From: Verrucomicrobiia bacterium
GTDB lineage: Bacteria; Verrucomicrobiota; Verrucomicrobiia; JABWAM01
Length of the DNA: 45,568 nt
Reading direction: 5' to 3'
NCBI GenBank assembly: GCA_020849895.1
Contig: JADZFN010000037.1
Location: 1-45,568 of the forward strand
Both the position numbers and the translations under genes were made by a program. Positions within the stretch are counted from its first letter, which is position 1. Each line of letters opens with the position of its first letter. This document shows, one piece after another, positions 1 to 7,915 of the stretch. The notes beneath the pieces were generated by a model that was not told the origin of the DNA, did not search any database, and saw only the letters and a program-made list of their open reading frames with translations.

Positions 1-280
1 GAGCGGCCGGCAGGATGCACAGAATGCGGCGTTTCCCTTCCGCCCAGAGCTGGCTGATGATCAGCCCCGCCTCGATGGTTTTTCCAAGTCCGACTTCGTC
101 CGCCAGGATGGCCCCCCGGGAAAGCGGCGAACGAAAAGCGAAAAGAGCGGCTTCGATTTGATGTGGATTGAGATCCACACTGACGTTGCAGAGCGATTGG
201 GAAAGCTTCTCGATATTTTCGGAAGCGCATCGCTTCGTCAATTCATAGGCAAAATACTTGGCGTGGTAAGGGGTGCTCAC
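1..280 (-). CDS. SNF2-family DEAD/DEAH helicase, N-terminal fragment (runs off the left edge)
   Basis: Reading leftward from a GTG codon at 278-280 gives 93 codons with no stop. The translation has the hallmarks of an SNF2/SWI2-type superfamily 2 helicase N-terminus. A short lead (STPYHAKYFAYELTKR) is followed by NPHQIEAALFAFRSPLSRGA and then the Walker A segment DEVGLGKTIEAGL (motif I). The part ending at the window edge (RRILCILPA) is the beginning of motif Ia. Upstream in this frame there is a TGA shortly before the GTG, and a GGGA lies about 10 bases ahead of it, so GTG is the best start. Helicases that start this way are common in restriction and phage-defence islands such as DISARM, but the identifying C-terminal part is outside the window. 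Its place beside an hsdR remnant and a GTPase conflict operon fits a defence role; this is inference. Confidence 0.8.
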   Translation of the reverse strand, partial: MSTPYHAKYFAYELTKRCASENIEKLSQSLCNVSVDLNPHQIEAALFAFRSPLSRGAILADEVGLGKTIEAGLIISQLWAEGKRRILCILPAA

Positions 281-449
281 AAGTGTATTTTCCCAGTTTT
301 CAATGGGACGGCGTGGCAGGCGTGGTCATCGAAATTGTTCGCACGCTCTGTCTGTCGCTATACACACTACCCAGAAGGGATTCCATCCCAAAGCCGTTTA
401 TCATTTGCCGGGCGAAGCGATTCCGACACCTGACGACGTTTTTGGCGCG

Positions 450-511
450 CCTACCCGAATTTCGGCGTCGAGCTCCCTGAATTTGAGGAGCAGCTCCCCG
501 AATTTGGAGGG
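450..511. repeat. Three 21-bp tandem imperfect repeats centred on CCGAATTT
   Basis: Copies begin at 450, 471 and 492 with a strict 21-bp period. All share a CC(C/T)GAATTT core flanked by G-rich sequence, and copy 1 contains the perfect palindrome CCGAATTTCGG. They lie between the leftward helicase start and the rightward hsdR remnant, where operators would be expected. Because the period is a multiple of three, and one frame reads LPEFEEQLPEFGG, they could instead be the remains of a coding linker. There is no open frame around them long enough to be a gene. Confidence 0.6.
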
Positions 512-572
512 AAATCGTGATCCAAATCAAATGATGGAAGCTTTCGCCATGCAGCCGCCCGGAATTCCTGGA

Positions 573-651
573 CGGACATTTTGTCCGGGGAGCACCGTGA
601 CCATAAAGACCTGGTTTCTATCCGGACATTTATCCGGACATTTTGTCCGGA
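573..651. repeat. Two hyphenated palindromes GGACA-TTT-TGTCC plus a 12-bp direct repeat
   Basis: The first palindrome is 573-587 (CGGACATTTTGTCCG) and the second is 633-651 (arms TCCGGACA and TGTCCGGA). The second is preceded by a direct repeat of TATCCGGACATTT at 619-631 and 631-643, giving a run of half-sites. The symmetry and clustering resemble binding sites of a dimeric regulator of the divergent genes here, or of a nearby decayed restriction operon. A decayed coding repeat is the alternative. No gene is supported between 281 and 709. Confidence 0.55.
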
Positions 652-709
652 CAGGTCAGAGACTCATGCCCATCCAACCGATCCATCGTGACATACGGTC
701 TGAATCCGA

Positions 710-870
710 ATGAGCCTCAACGAATCCACTGTCGAAGCCGCCCTGACATGGTTTAAGGAGATGGGCTATGCCATCGGACATGGGCTGGGCCGCACCTCGC
801 CCCCGGTGAACTGGCGGCGGAGCGGGATTCGTTTGGCGACATGGTGCTGGTGAAACGTTTGCGTGAAGTA
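710..870 (+). pseudogene. Type I restriction enzyme subunit R (hsdR), frameshifted N-terminal stub
   Basis: From ATG 710 the translation begins MSLNESTVEAALTWFKEMGY, which is the characteristic start of HsdR, the motor and nuclease subunit of type I restriction-modification enzymes. Near 782-790 the similarity jumps to another forward frame, which reads GPHLAPGELAAERDSFGDMV and then LVKRLRE, again typical of the HsdR N-terminus. Relative to an intact reading, about five extra bases appear at the shift. After about 870 no further HsdR-like sequence is seen in any frame. The remainder (helicase domains, nearly 1,000 residues) is missing. This is therefore a truncated, frameshifted remnant that cannot give a functional subunit. 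It indicates that the island once carried, or recombined with, a type I restriction locus. Confidence 0.8.
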
Positions 871-1461
871 GCCGACGGGGTGCCCGCTGGCGGGCCGGCG
901 TGGGCGTGTTCCGCTGGTCCGGGAACCACCCCGAGCGTACGCGCGGGGTTTCCCGGACTGGCGGATCACGCCTCCTTCGGGAAAGGGGCGCCGCCATGAT
1001 GCGACCGCAGCCAAGCGGAAATGGAGTCCGGAGGCAGCGTGCAGCCGTAGGACGCAATGAGTGCCGGCTAGGTCGTCATGATGGCAAGGGGGCAAACAGA
1101 TCCGCATGTCCGGTCCCGCGTCGGACGAAGTTGCCGCGCGGGAACGGTGATGCGGCACATCTTGGGGAGACCCGACATGATGCCGGACCGGGAGGAAGGC
1201 GCGTTCCGCAGGCCGAACGCCACCCGCCTGATGGACGGTGGGATATTCATTTCCCGGCGGAGGGAGGCGGAGCCGACTTTCGACAGGGACGGCATGATGG
1301 CCAGTCAGGGGGGTGATTCGCACTCAACGCTTACTTCATCCCCCCCCCGCGTGCAAGTTTGGGCGGAATGGCGCGTTGAATTCTGTTGGGCTTGGCCGTG
1401 TCTCATGGTAGTGTCGGTTTCTGAAATCAGTGAGCAGGCCGTTTTTTGCACCCGATCTCGA
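871..1461. other. GC-rich stretch without a supported gene
   Basis: About 590 bases between the hsdR stub and the GTPase operon. Open frames exist on both strands, but none has protein-like composition or a recognisable motif. A partly paired segment around 915-955 (CCGGGAA with TTCCCGG, CCCCG with CGGGG) could fold. The base composition is clearly more GC-rich than the operon that follows, so a junction probably lies near 1,350-1,450. The promoter of the operon should be at the right end, but I see no strong consensus match. Confidence 0.5.
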
Positions 1462-2409
1462 ATGGACATGCCCCTTGAACTCAACGGCAAAAAGAAGCTC
1501 GCAAAGGCCTCCTTTGCGCTGGCCGCTGACTTTGCGTTTGCACGCCAGTGGCGCGAAGCGATTGGGACGGATCAAAATCCCTACCGAACCGACACGGTGG
1601 ACTACGCCGAGTTAGCCGTGAAGCGGTACGAGGCATCCTTCAATTTGGGCGTATATGCAAATAGCCTGACGGATTTCACCGACCACATAGCCAGTAATCC
1701 CAATATCGAGGTAGGAGGTTTTGTTGTGATTCGTTGCGACTGGTTCCCTGGCTCAGAAATCATCGGGTTTTGTCACTTCCGTCGCTCATGGTGCAACAAA
1801 ATCATTCTGGACTACCTTGGGGCTCACCCGTTTATTATACGTCCAAAGGAAGATGCGATCATAAAAGTTCGTGGCGTCGGCACGGCGCTAGTATATTTTG
1901 TTTCACAGGTCCTGAAAAAAGAAAACTGCCCTGTGCTGTGGGGTGAGGCGACAAGTTCATCCGCGACCTTTTATAGCAAAATCTTTAAATTGGAGGGCGT
2001 TGAAGATTTGATTTACGCCCCCCGCGACAACGTAATTAAGTTTTTAGAAGAACGTGAACGAGAATGGTCGGTTCAAAGCGATGTGATCGCAGCAACCAAC
2101 CAGCCACTGGACAAAATTTATACGCTTGAAACCGAAAACCCACCATTTGTAGGAAGTAAAACAGCCATGTTTAACCCATCGAAAAGATTAGCCTTTCGCT
2201 ACCTGAAACTGGCATACCACAAACAGATGGAGATTGCAAAAGCACTTCAATTTGTTAAAGCTGATGCTGCTGCCATGCCTCGGGACGAATTAGCACAAAT
2301 CGTGTTCAAGGGTGCGCGGGAAAAGGGGATGCTTGCCGCACTCTGGAGTCTGGTTGAAAAAATGTACGGTGACGGCCTTACGGAAGAGAATCCGTTTGAA
2401 ACAACTTGA
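1462..2409 (+). CDS. GNAT-like acetyltransferase with C-terminal helical adaptor-like domain; candidate effector of the GTPase system
   Basis: The protein has 315 residues from ATG 1462 (MDMPLELNGK); the frame stays open upstream, with an alternative ATG at 1405. Residues about 85-185 look like a GNAT fold: a hydrophobic strand GGFVVIRCDW, an acetyl-CoA loop-like segment KVRGVGTALVYFV (135-147), and a late motif TFYSKIFKLEGVED (169-182). The C-terminal 60 residues (about 246-302) form a separate helical unit with the pattern IAKALQFVKADA..MPRDELAQIVFKGAREKGMLAALW. To me this resembles small adaptor or effector-associated domains that couple effectors to GTPase or NTPase conflict systems. The next gene starts 12 bases downstream, so the two are almost certainly co-transcribed. 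Working model, inferred: an enzymatic effector whose activity is released by the downstream GTPase module. The substrate is unknown. The GNAT assignment rests on motif pattern only. Confidence 0.55.
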   Translation: MDMPLELNGKKKLAKASFALAADFAFARQWREAIGTDQNPYRTDTVDYAELAVKRYEASFNLGVYANSLTDFTDHIASNPNIEVGGFVVIRCDWFPGSEIIGFCHFRRSWCNKIILDYLGAHPFIIRPKEDAIIKVRGVGTALVYFVSQVLKKENCPVLWGEATSSSATFYSKIFKLEGVEDLIYAPRDNVIKFLEEREREWSVQSDVIAATNQPLDKIYTLETENPPFVGSKTAMFNPSKRLAFRYLKLAYHKQMEIAKALQFVKADAAAMPRDELAQIVFKGAREKGMLAALWSLVEKMYGDGLTEENPFETT

Positions 2410-2421
2410 AATAAAAGACAC

Positions 2422-3396
2422 ATGAGCATGCACAGCCAATTCTCTGAGTGGTTCCTCGCTGCGGGAATCGAGTTGTCGGGCGACGTGTTGCAAAAGCGCT
2501 GGGCGGGGGTGGAAGCCTTCACCGCTGGACGTGCGGAAATCATTTCGCTCGTGGAATTATTCTTTGGCTTTTTCGACGGCAAGGAAAGCTTTCTGGAAAA
2601 TTTTCGCGCGCCGTTCAAGGAGGCTGATGGTGCTTTCCGTATGAAGGAAAACAATCAGGAGTTGTCCGTCTTGGCGGGTGCGAAACTGGTATCCATTATG
2701 GAAAGCGGCGAGAGAGCATTGGGAGATCTTGCGTCGCTGGCAATGGTTTCTTGCGCGGCGCAGAATCTACGCGCCTCGCCGTCGGTGAGTGACATCGCGG
2801 AACGTGCGGCAAAACATCTGCATGTGCGGACGCTGAACCGAACGCTGCCTAATCCTAATGTGGTAACAAGCAGTGATGAAACGATGGCGGTGCTGGAACA
2901 GGTGAAGTGCGATTTAGCTGCTGTGACTGAGGAGTCGAACGTGCTCTGGTGGGTCTTTGGGGAGTCGAGTCGGGACAAAGCAAAACGCTGGTCGGATTAT
3001 TCCGTGGAGCAAACGGCAGTGATGGCGGGAAAAGAACTCGCCGATTTGACGCGTATTGTGCCGGGGCCTGCTGCAAGCGGAGCGCTGCTTGATAAGGTTG
3101 TGAAATTCGCGAAGATCAAACCGCCTGCACAAGTCGTGCTCAAAGATGCAATCACGGCACTGCCTGAAGATTGGCGTCAAGGGCTGGTTAAAAACTTCCC
3201 GGCGGCGTTGCTCAATATCTGTCCGGTAACCCACGGCATCAAATTGTCCGTGGAGTTATCGGGTGCAGGCGCATGGACGCAGGCGTTGCCAAGCACCGCT
3301 AAAATCCAGCGCGGCGGAAAGATTGCACCGCAGCTTCTTGCCTATCAGGTTTTTCTCGAGTGCATGCTTGCGTCCTTCTGGTCGAAAGTGAAGTAG
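2422..3396 (+). CDS. Helical protein of double-GTPase conflict systems (GASH-like)
   Basis: 324 residues, predicted almost entirely helical, with no signal peptide or membrane segment. It begins FSEWFLAAGIELSGDVLQKR, and the first 90 residues are rich in aromatic and acidic residues. No catalytic motif is visible. Its position is the key evidence: it lies directly between the putative effector and two adjacent GTPase genes, 4 bases before the first. Families annotated as GTPase-associated system helical (GASH) domain proteins occupy exactly this place in predicted double-GTPase conflict operons. I therefore call it GASH-like, mainly from context. The likely role is a scaffold or sensor contacting the GTPases. 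A profile search would settle the family. Confidence 0.6.
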   Translation: MSMHSQFSEWFLAAGIELSGDVLQKRWAGVEAFTAGRAEIISLVELFFGFFDGKESFLENFRAPFKEADGAFRMKENNQELSVLAGAKLVSIMESGERALGDLASLAMVSCAAQNLRASPSVSDIAERAAKHLHVRTLNRTLPNPNVVTSSDETMAVLEQVKCDLAAVTEESNVLWWVFGESSRDKAKRWSDYSVEQTAVMAGKELADLTRIVPGPAASGALLDKVVKFAKIKPPAQVVLKDAITALPEDWRQGLVKNFPAALLNICPVTHGIKLSVELSGAGAWTQALPSTAKIQRGGKIAPQLLAYQVFLECMLASFWSKVK

Positions 3397-3400
3397 TCGT

Positions 3401-4381
3401 ATGGCTGACCTCGTTCCAGATCCCAAGACCACGGCTCAAGCCGCCGTTCCGGCTGAAGTCAAACCCGTCGCGCCAGTCGGGCCAGCCGTCCCGGAACTCA
3501 TCAACCTTCCGCCGGGGACTGTTTTAGATGAAACGCAAGCACAAGCGATGGCCGCAGACCGCCCCGTGCGATTAGTGGTGACCGCCGGCGCGGTGGATTG
3601 CGGCAAAACCACGTTGCTTGCGATTGTTTACGAGCTGTTTCAAACGGGGCCGGTGGCTTCGATTCAATTTGCGGGTTGCGACACCCTGCCTGCGTTTGAG
3701 CAACGCTGCCATTTGTCGCGGGCGGATTCTGAAAACGAAAAACCGGACACGAGCCGGACGCCCTATATTGGGCCGCATCCTGAATATCTGCATCTCAAGA
3801 TTCAGGAAGGTGCCGATTCGGACGTGCATACGGATTTCTTGTTTACGGACGTGTCGGGCGAGATGTTCGAGCACGCACGCAATTCCACTGTCGAATGCAA
3901 GCGGCTGACGTTCCTGCTTCGCGCTGCCCATTTGATTGTGTTCCTCGACTGCGAAAAGGGCATGCAGCCGAACAAGAAATGGAGCATGGTGCAGGATGCG
4001 AAGTCCCTTCTTCAATCCTGTCTCGACAGCGATATGTTGTCTCCTGACTGTTATGTGACGGTGGTTTGGGCAAAGGTAGATTACTTTGAAGCCGCAAAAG
4101 ACAAGCAGACAGTCGAGGCATTCGTCACCAATGTTCAGGAAGATTTTACCGCTGCCTTTGGCAAGCGGATTCCCCATTTCAAGTTCCATCGCGCCGCCGC
4201 GAGACCGACGCGATTTCCTCATTTGAAAATGGGTTATGGCGTTCGCGAATTTATTTCGGATTGGATCGCGTACTGGCCGCAAGGTAAGCCTCTGGACTTG
4301 GAGCCGCCAGTGGATAACGATGGTACTCGCGAAATCGATCAATTCACAACACGATATAACGCTGCACGCGCTGACGTATGA
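3401..4381 (+). CDS. Double-GTPase system GTPase, DO-GTPase2-like
   Basis: A 326-residue P-loop GTPase. A Pro/Ala-rich, probably disordered N-terminus (1-55) precedes the GTPase core. Walker A is GAVDCGKT (63-70). The switch II/Walker B segment is FLFTDVSGEMF with DxxG at 150-153. The base-recognition position is WAKVD (223-227), close to the canonical N/T-KxD. The DVSGE form of switch II recurs in the next protein and is characteristic of the paired GTPases of these systems. The stop codon overlaps the next start by four bases (ATG at 4378), implying translational coupling and probably equal amounts of the two GTPases. It should be cytosolic and act as a nucleotide-dependent switch that triggers or restrains the effector; that role is inferred from family context. 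Confidence 0.8.
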   Translation: MADLVPDPKTTAQAAVPAEVKPVAPVGPAVPELINLPPGTVLDETQAQAMAADRPVRLVVTAGAVDCGKTTLLAIVYELFQTGPVASIQFAGCDTLPAFEQRCHLSRADSENEKPDTSRTPYIGPHPEYLHLKIQEGADSDVHTDFLFTDVSGEMFEHARNSTVECKRLTFLLRAAHLIVFLDCEKGMQPNKKWSMVQDAKSLLQSCLDSDMLSPDCYVTVVWAKVDYFEAAKDKQTVEAFVTNVQEDFTAAFGKRIPHFKFHRAAARPTRFPHLKMGYGVREFISDWIAYWPQGKPLDLEPPVDNDGTREIDQFTTRYNAARADV

Positions 4382-5259
4382 ACGGCTCAACGTCACACAA
4401 CTTTTTGCTCATCGGTTTGCCTAGCACTGGCAAAACCAGCTTTCTCGCCGCTTTATGGTACGCCATCCAGCAGACGCAGTCTCCGACCGCATTGGTGCTG
4501 AAAAAACTGGACGGCGATTGCGCGTACTTGAACAGGATTCGCGAAGCCTGGCTTGCGCTCAAATCCGTTGGCCGCAATCCCACCGACAGCGAGACTTTTG
4601 TTTCTATGTGGCTCAGGCGCAGGGAGAGCGATGAGGAAGTGCATTTGACCTTTCCGGACGTCTCCGGCGAGTCATTCAAACAGCAATGGGCAATGCGCCA
4701 GCTTACGGCCACCTATGATAAATGCCTGCAGGAGGCGAATGGAGGAATTCTGTTTATCCATCCTGATTCCATGAAACTTCCGCTACGCATCCAAGAAGTG
4801 GACGACCTTGCAGCGATGATTGATAACGGTGTTGCGGAAGAAATGACCGCTCCGTCTCCTGCCACACCGCCATCGACTCCGGTCCCGTGGGATATCGAAA
4901 AAGCGCCGGCACAAGTGCAGCTTGTTGAACTGTTGCAGTTCATGATGCGTCGTCCTTACTTCCGGCCTCCGTTCCGTCTGGCGATTACGGTTTCAGCGTG
5001 GGACTTGGTGACCCCGTCGCATATCAACCCTGAAGATTTGGTCGCACAGCAATTGCCATTGCTCAAACAATTCCTTTCCTCCCATCGCAAGTCATTTGAA
5101 GTAGGTTTTTATGGCATAAGCGCCCAAGGCGGTAAATACGAGGGAGAAGATATGACGGCGCTGGAAAATAAAATGCCCGCGCAACGGATCGAAATTGTGG
5201 GTCATGGCGTTCAAAACAATCACGATATAACCGAACCGATTTTGTGGTTGATGCAATGA
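4378..5259 (+). CDS. Double-GTPase system GTPase, DO-GTPase1-like
   Basis: A 293-residue P-loop GTPase with almost no N-terminal extension. Walker A is GLPSTGKT (13-20), followed by SFLAALWYAI. Switch II is LTFPDVSGESF with DVSG at 94-97. The usual NKxD base-specificity motif is replaced by ITVSAWDLV (SAWD, 206-209), which keeps the aspartate but not Asn/Lys. A Pro-rich insert lies around 157-172. It starts inside the stop of the preceding GTPase gene. Two adjacent, non-identical GTPases, each with the DVSGE switch, are the defining feature of double-GTPase conflict modules. They may form a heterodimer in which one subunit regulates the other. The 19-base gap to the GAP1-like gene keeps all five genes in one operon. 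Confidence 0.8.
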   Translation: MNGSTSHNFLLIGLPSTGKTSFLAALWYAIQQTQSPTALVLKKLDGDCAYLNRIREAWLALKSVGRNPTDSETFVSMWLRRRESDEEVHLTFPDVSGESFKQQWAMRQLTATYDKCLQEANGGILFIHPDSMKLPLRIQEVDDLAAMIDNGVAEEMTAPSPATPPSTPVPWDIEKAPAQVQLVELLQFMMRRPYFRPPFRLAITVSAWDLVTPSHINPEDLVAQQLPLLKQFLSSHRKSFEVGFYGISAQGGKYEGEDMTALENKMPAQRIEIVGHGVQNNHDITEPILWLMQ

Positions 5260-5278
5260 AATCGATTGGGTTGTTGAT

Positions 5279-7363
5279 ATGATGAATCGCATTGTCATCC
5301 AACAGACATTGCATGGGTATTCCGAAGGCCACCGGCTTCTGAGCGGCTCGATTAAGCTCAATGATGAAGTGGCCCGGTTGTTGTTGCGAATGAGCGACCT
5401 TTCGGGAAGTAATGTAGTTGCGGGTTTCGATGAATATCTTACAGGTTATCCCCTGGAGGAAGTCAGCTTATATGCGCTGGCGAAAACGTGGTACGCCTCG
5501 GATATGCCACGCCCTGGCTCCGTGTGGACGCATACTCTTTTCATCCCCAGCAGTGCGATGATGGACATTCCGGATTTGCAGGTGCTGACTTCCTTGTTTG
5601 CCCGCCCTCAACTGTCAATGCTAACGGAACCGACGAAGGCATTTTCGGCATATGAGATCCCGATTGACTTCGAGGTGAATACTGTAGAGTCATGTAGTTT
5701 TGCTTTGGACGACATCTCAACAATACAAATTGCGGATTTAATCGAGACGCTTTATGTGCAAGGTAAGGACAGCGTTTTGATTGGGTCGGCAAGCTCGCGT
5801 TCTTTCGAGGCAGCGCTGTTTCGCGTGTGGTCTCAGCAATGGCCGCAGCTTCGCAACTCCTTCTCGTTTTGTACCGGCGCATTGTCATCGCGGGAATTCG
5901 GTGGTAAGCCCTTCGATGTTCAATGCGCCCCCAACCTTTTCGTACGCGAAATCATCTCTGCAACGGCAGCTCAACAGTCTAAAGAAATGACTCTGCTCAT
6001 CAAGAGCAACCAAGCGCAGCCTGCTTTGTTTGTGAGGGACGTGGAGGATGCTGCTAAACCCAGCGGGGACACATTTCGACAACTGCTTTGGGACTTCGCT
6101 GATGCGCCAAATCGAAAGCAGTATTTGCAGTTCGCGCTGCTTATCGAACAATTTCTTAATTTATCCGAACGCTCGGCGGATGACATTATCACCATGGTGG
6201 CAGAACAATTTCCGTCCAAAGATACTGGATATGGTTTGAAATCCGCATTTTTTGCGAATGGAGGCAAGGTTGCTGGATTTAAACCACTTGAAGAGGGCGA
6301 AATCCTAACTGCTTTGGCTTCGACCTCACACCCTGATGCATTTGATTCAGAGGCACTGCTTCTAAAAAGCCGGGGCCGAGATTTATGCAACAATGATCCG
6401 CAATCAGCAAGGCGTACTCTCGTGCAGTTGTTCCGTTCGCCGGTAAATCCGCTGGGTGAAGATATTCTGGCGGGAATGATTGAGGCTATTAATCCTACCA
6501 TTGCGCGAGATGTTACGGTTGAGCAGCCGCAGTTTTTGCCAACCTTGTTTCGTGCAAAACCGGAGCTAGGAAAGTCGCCTGAACTTTGGGCGGCCGCAGG
6601 AGATCGCAAACGAGAGCTTGTCGAATCCCTTATTTTGTCCGGTGATTTGGCTGACTCGCTGATCGCCGGGATTGTTAAGGCTCTGCTTGAAAGCAAATCG
6701 GAGTTTTTGCTACGACGTGCGCTGGAGGCATGGAAGCAGCCCGCTGTTTTTGGTGTTTTGGAGTGGATGTCTATGGGTAAAGGATCACTTTCCGAACACT
6801 CACGTGGAGCGCTAACGTGCCATGTGGAGAGCATCGCCCGCTGGGTTGTTGCACAAAAAGATTGTCCACATTATGTGCTTGTTGCAGCGGCTCATGTCAT
6901 TGCCCCGTACACCTATCAGTTTCTTCAGTTCGATACGAGTGTTTGGGTTGCTTGCTTTAGAAATCTAGTGGTGCAGGGCAATCGGCGAGAAGCGGATTAC
7001 TTTGCGGCCATGCTTCTTGCGCTTGGATTTCAGAATGCACCGCCCGATTCGTTAGCTTTGGTGGAGGAGTGTTTCGAACGCATTCATCAGGTTGCATGGG
7101 ATGACGCTATGCCTGAAGATACCTGGTTTATTCTTGACCCCATCGTCCCGCACCTCTGGTGGCGTCGTGATTGGGACAAATGTGAACGTTTGCGCAGGAA
7201 ACTAATCGAAGTATTTGTAAAATTCCACTGGCCGATAATTAAACTGGCTGATTGCGTAAAGAACAAAGCGTTTCTCTCGCGAGTTATCGAATCGGCCAAG
7301 CACGTGGACGGAGGAAGAGAGTTCGTTTCGCAAAAGTTTTCACAGCCATTCCATAGCGGTTGA
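5279..7363 (+). CDS. GTPase-associated protein 1 (GAP1-N1 family)
   Basis: 694 residues (from the first of two adjacent ATG codons). The N-terminus carries the recognisable GAP1-N1 signature. IVIQQTLHGYSEGHRLL (5-21) is followed by LLLRMSDLSGSN (34-45), YLTGYPLEEVSLYALAKTW (53-71) and MPRPGSVWTHTLFIP (76-90). The rest is long, helical and lacks obvious catalytic residues, consistent with the family's middle and C-terminal regions. GAP1 proteins are known mainly from comparative genomics as invariant partners of GTPase-based conflict systems. A role as GTPase regulator, or as sensor of the invasion signal, is proposed but not proven. It is the last gene of the operon, with about 115 bases before the next gene. 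Of the five genes it is the one I recognise most firmly. Confidence 0.85.
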   Translation: MMNRIVIQQTLHGYSEGHRLLSGSIKLNDEVARLLLRMSDLSGSNVVAGFDEYLTGYPLEEVSLYALAKTWYASDMPRPGSVWTHTLFIPSSAMMDIPDLQVLTSLFARPQLSMLTEPTKAFSAYEIPIDFEVNTVESCSFALDDISTIQIADLIETLYVQGKDSVLIGSASSRSFEAALFRVWSQQWPQLRNSFSFCTGALSSREFGGKPFDVQCAPNLFVREIISATAAQQSKEMTLLIKSNQAQPALFVRDVEDAAKPSGDTFRQLLWDFADAPNRKQYLQFALLIEQFLNLSERSADDIITMVAEQFPSKDTGYGLKSAFFANGGKVAGFKPLEEGEILTALASTSHPDAFDSEALLLKSRGRDLCNNDPQSARRTLVQLFRSPVNPLGEDILAGMIEAINPTIARDVTVEQPQFLPTLFRAKPELGKSPELWAAAGDRKRELVESLILSGDLADSLIAGIVKALLESKSEFLLRRALEAWKQPAVFGVLEWMSMGKGSLSEHSRGALTCHVESIARWVVAQKDCPHYVLVAAAHVIAPYTYQFLQFDTSVWVACFRNLVVQGNRREADYFAAMLLALGFQNAPPDSLALVEECFERIHQVAWDDAMPEDTWFILDPIVPHLWWRRDWDKCERLRRKLIEVFVKFHWPIIKLADCVKNKAFLSRVIESAKHVDGGREFVSQKFSQPFHSG

Positions 7364-7478
7364 AAACAGGCGATTTTCAGTCGGTTTCCTGAGAAAATTC
7401 GCAGGTTCGCATCCGATTGCTTTTCCAGTTTCTCGCGACATCCTCTTCTCTGGCTACGATTTTGATCTTTTCCAACCA

Positions 7479-7853
7479 ATGAACCTCACCAAATCTATCC
7501 ACCACCTCGAAAAGCAGCTTCAAACTTCGGAGAAGCTCGCCAGAGAACATCAGGCAAAAGCCGACGCCCTCCGCGCCAAGCTGACCCAGATCACGGGCCT
7601 CCTCGGTGGAACCGCTGTCCGCGCTCCCAAAGCCAAATCCGGCCGTAAGAAGCGCGGGATGTCGGCGGCAGGCCGTACCAGGATCGCCGCGGCCCAGAAG
7701 AAACGCTGGGCAGCCTTCCATGCGTCGAAGGCGGGAAAGAAGGGCGCAAAAGCTGTTCCCGTCAAAGCCAAGCGTACAATCTCCGCCAAACACCGTGCTG
7801 CCATCGCTGCTGCGCAAAAAGCGAGGTGGGCGAAGCAGAAGGCGGCGAAGTAG
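7479..7853 (+). CDS. Small basic coiled-coil protein with two AAQKxRWA repeats
   Basis: 124 residues. Residues 1-43 are a predicted coiled coil (KSIHHLEKQLQTSEKLARE). The remainder is very rich in Lys, Ala and Arg and contains a duplicated unit, RIAAAQKKRWAAFH and AAIAAAQKARWAKQ, each preceded by a short Ser-Ala-(G/K) segment. The repeats resemble AT-hook-like or histone-H1-like nucleic-acid-binding tails. Proteins of this style recur in Verrucomicrobia-like genomes. The gene stands alone between the GAP1 gene and the convergent relaxase gene. A DNA-binding or nucleoid-associated role is likely from composition, but no partner is known. Confidence 0.65.
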   Translation: MNLTKSIHHLEKQLQTSEKLAREHQAKADALRAKLTQITGLLGGTAVRAPKAKSGRKKRGMSAAGRTRIAAAQKKRWAAFHASKAGKKGAKAVPVKAKRTISAKHRAAIAAAQKARWAKQKAAK

Positions 7854-7915
7854 TCCTTTGGAGAGTTATTCGCGCTCGACGCTTACCGCTCCGTTTTGGC
7901 GCGTTGCATCGGCGT

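Noticed and set aside
871-1461. Group II intron or retron-type structured RNA
   Set aside because: Some pairing exists, but neither a domain V-like hairpin nor a reverse transcriptase gene is present.
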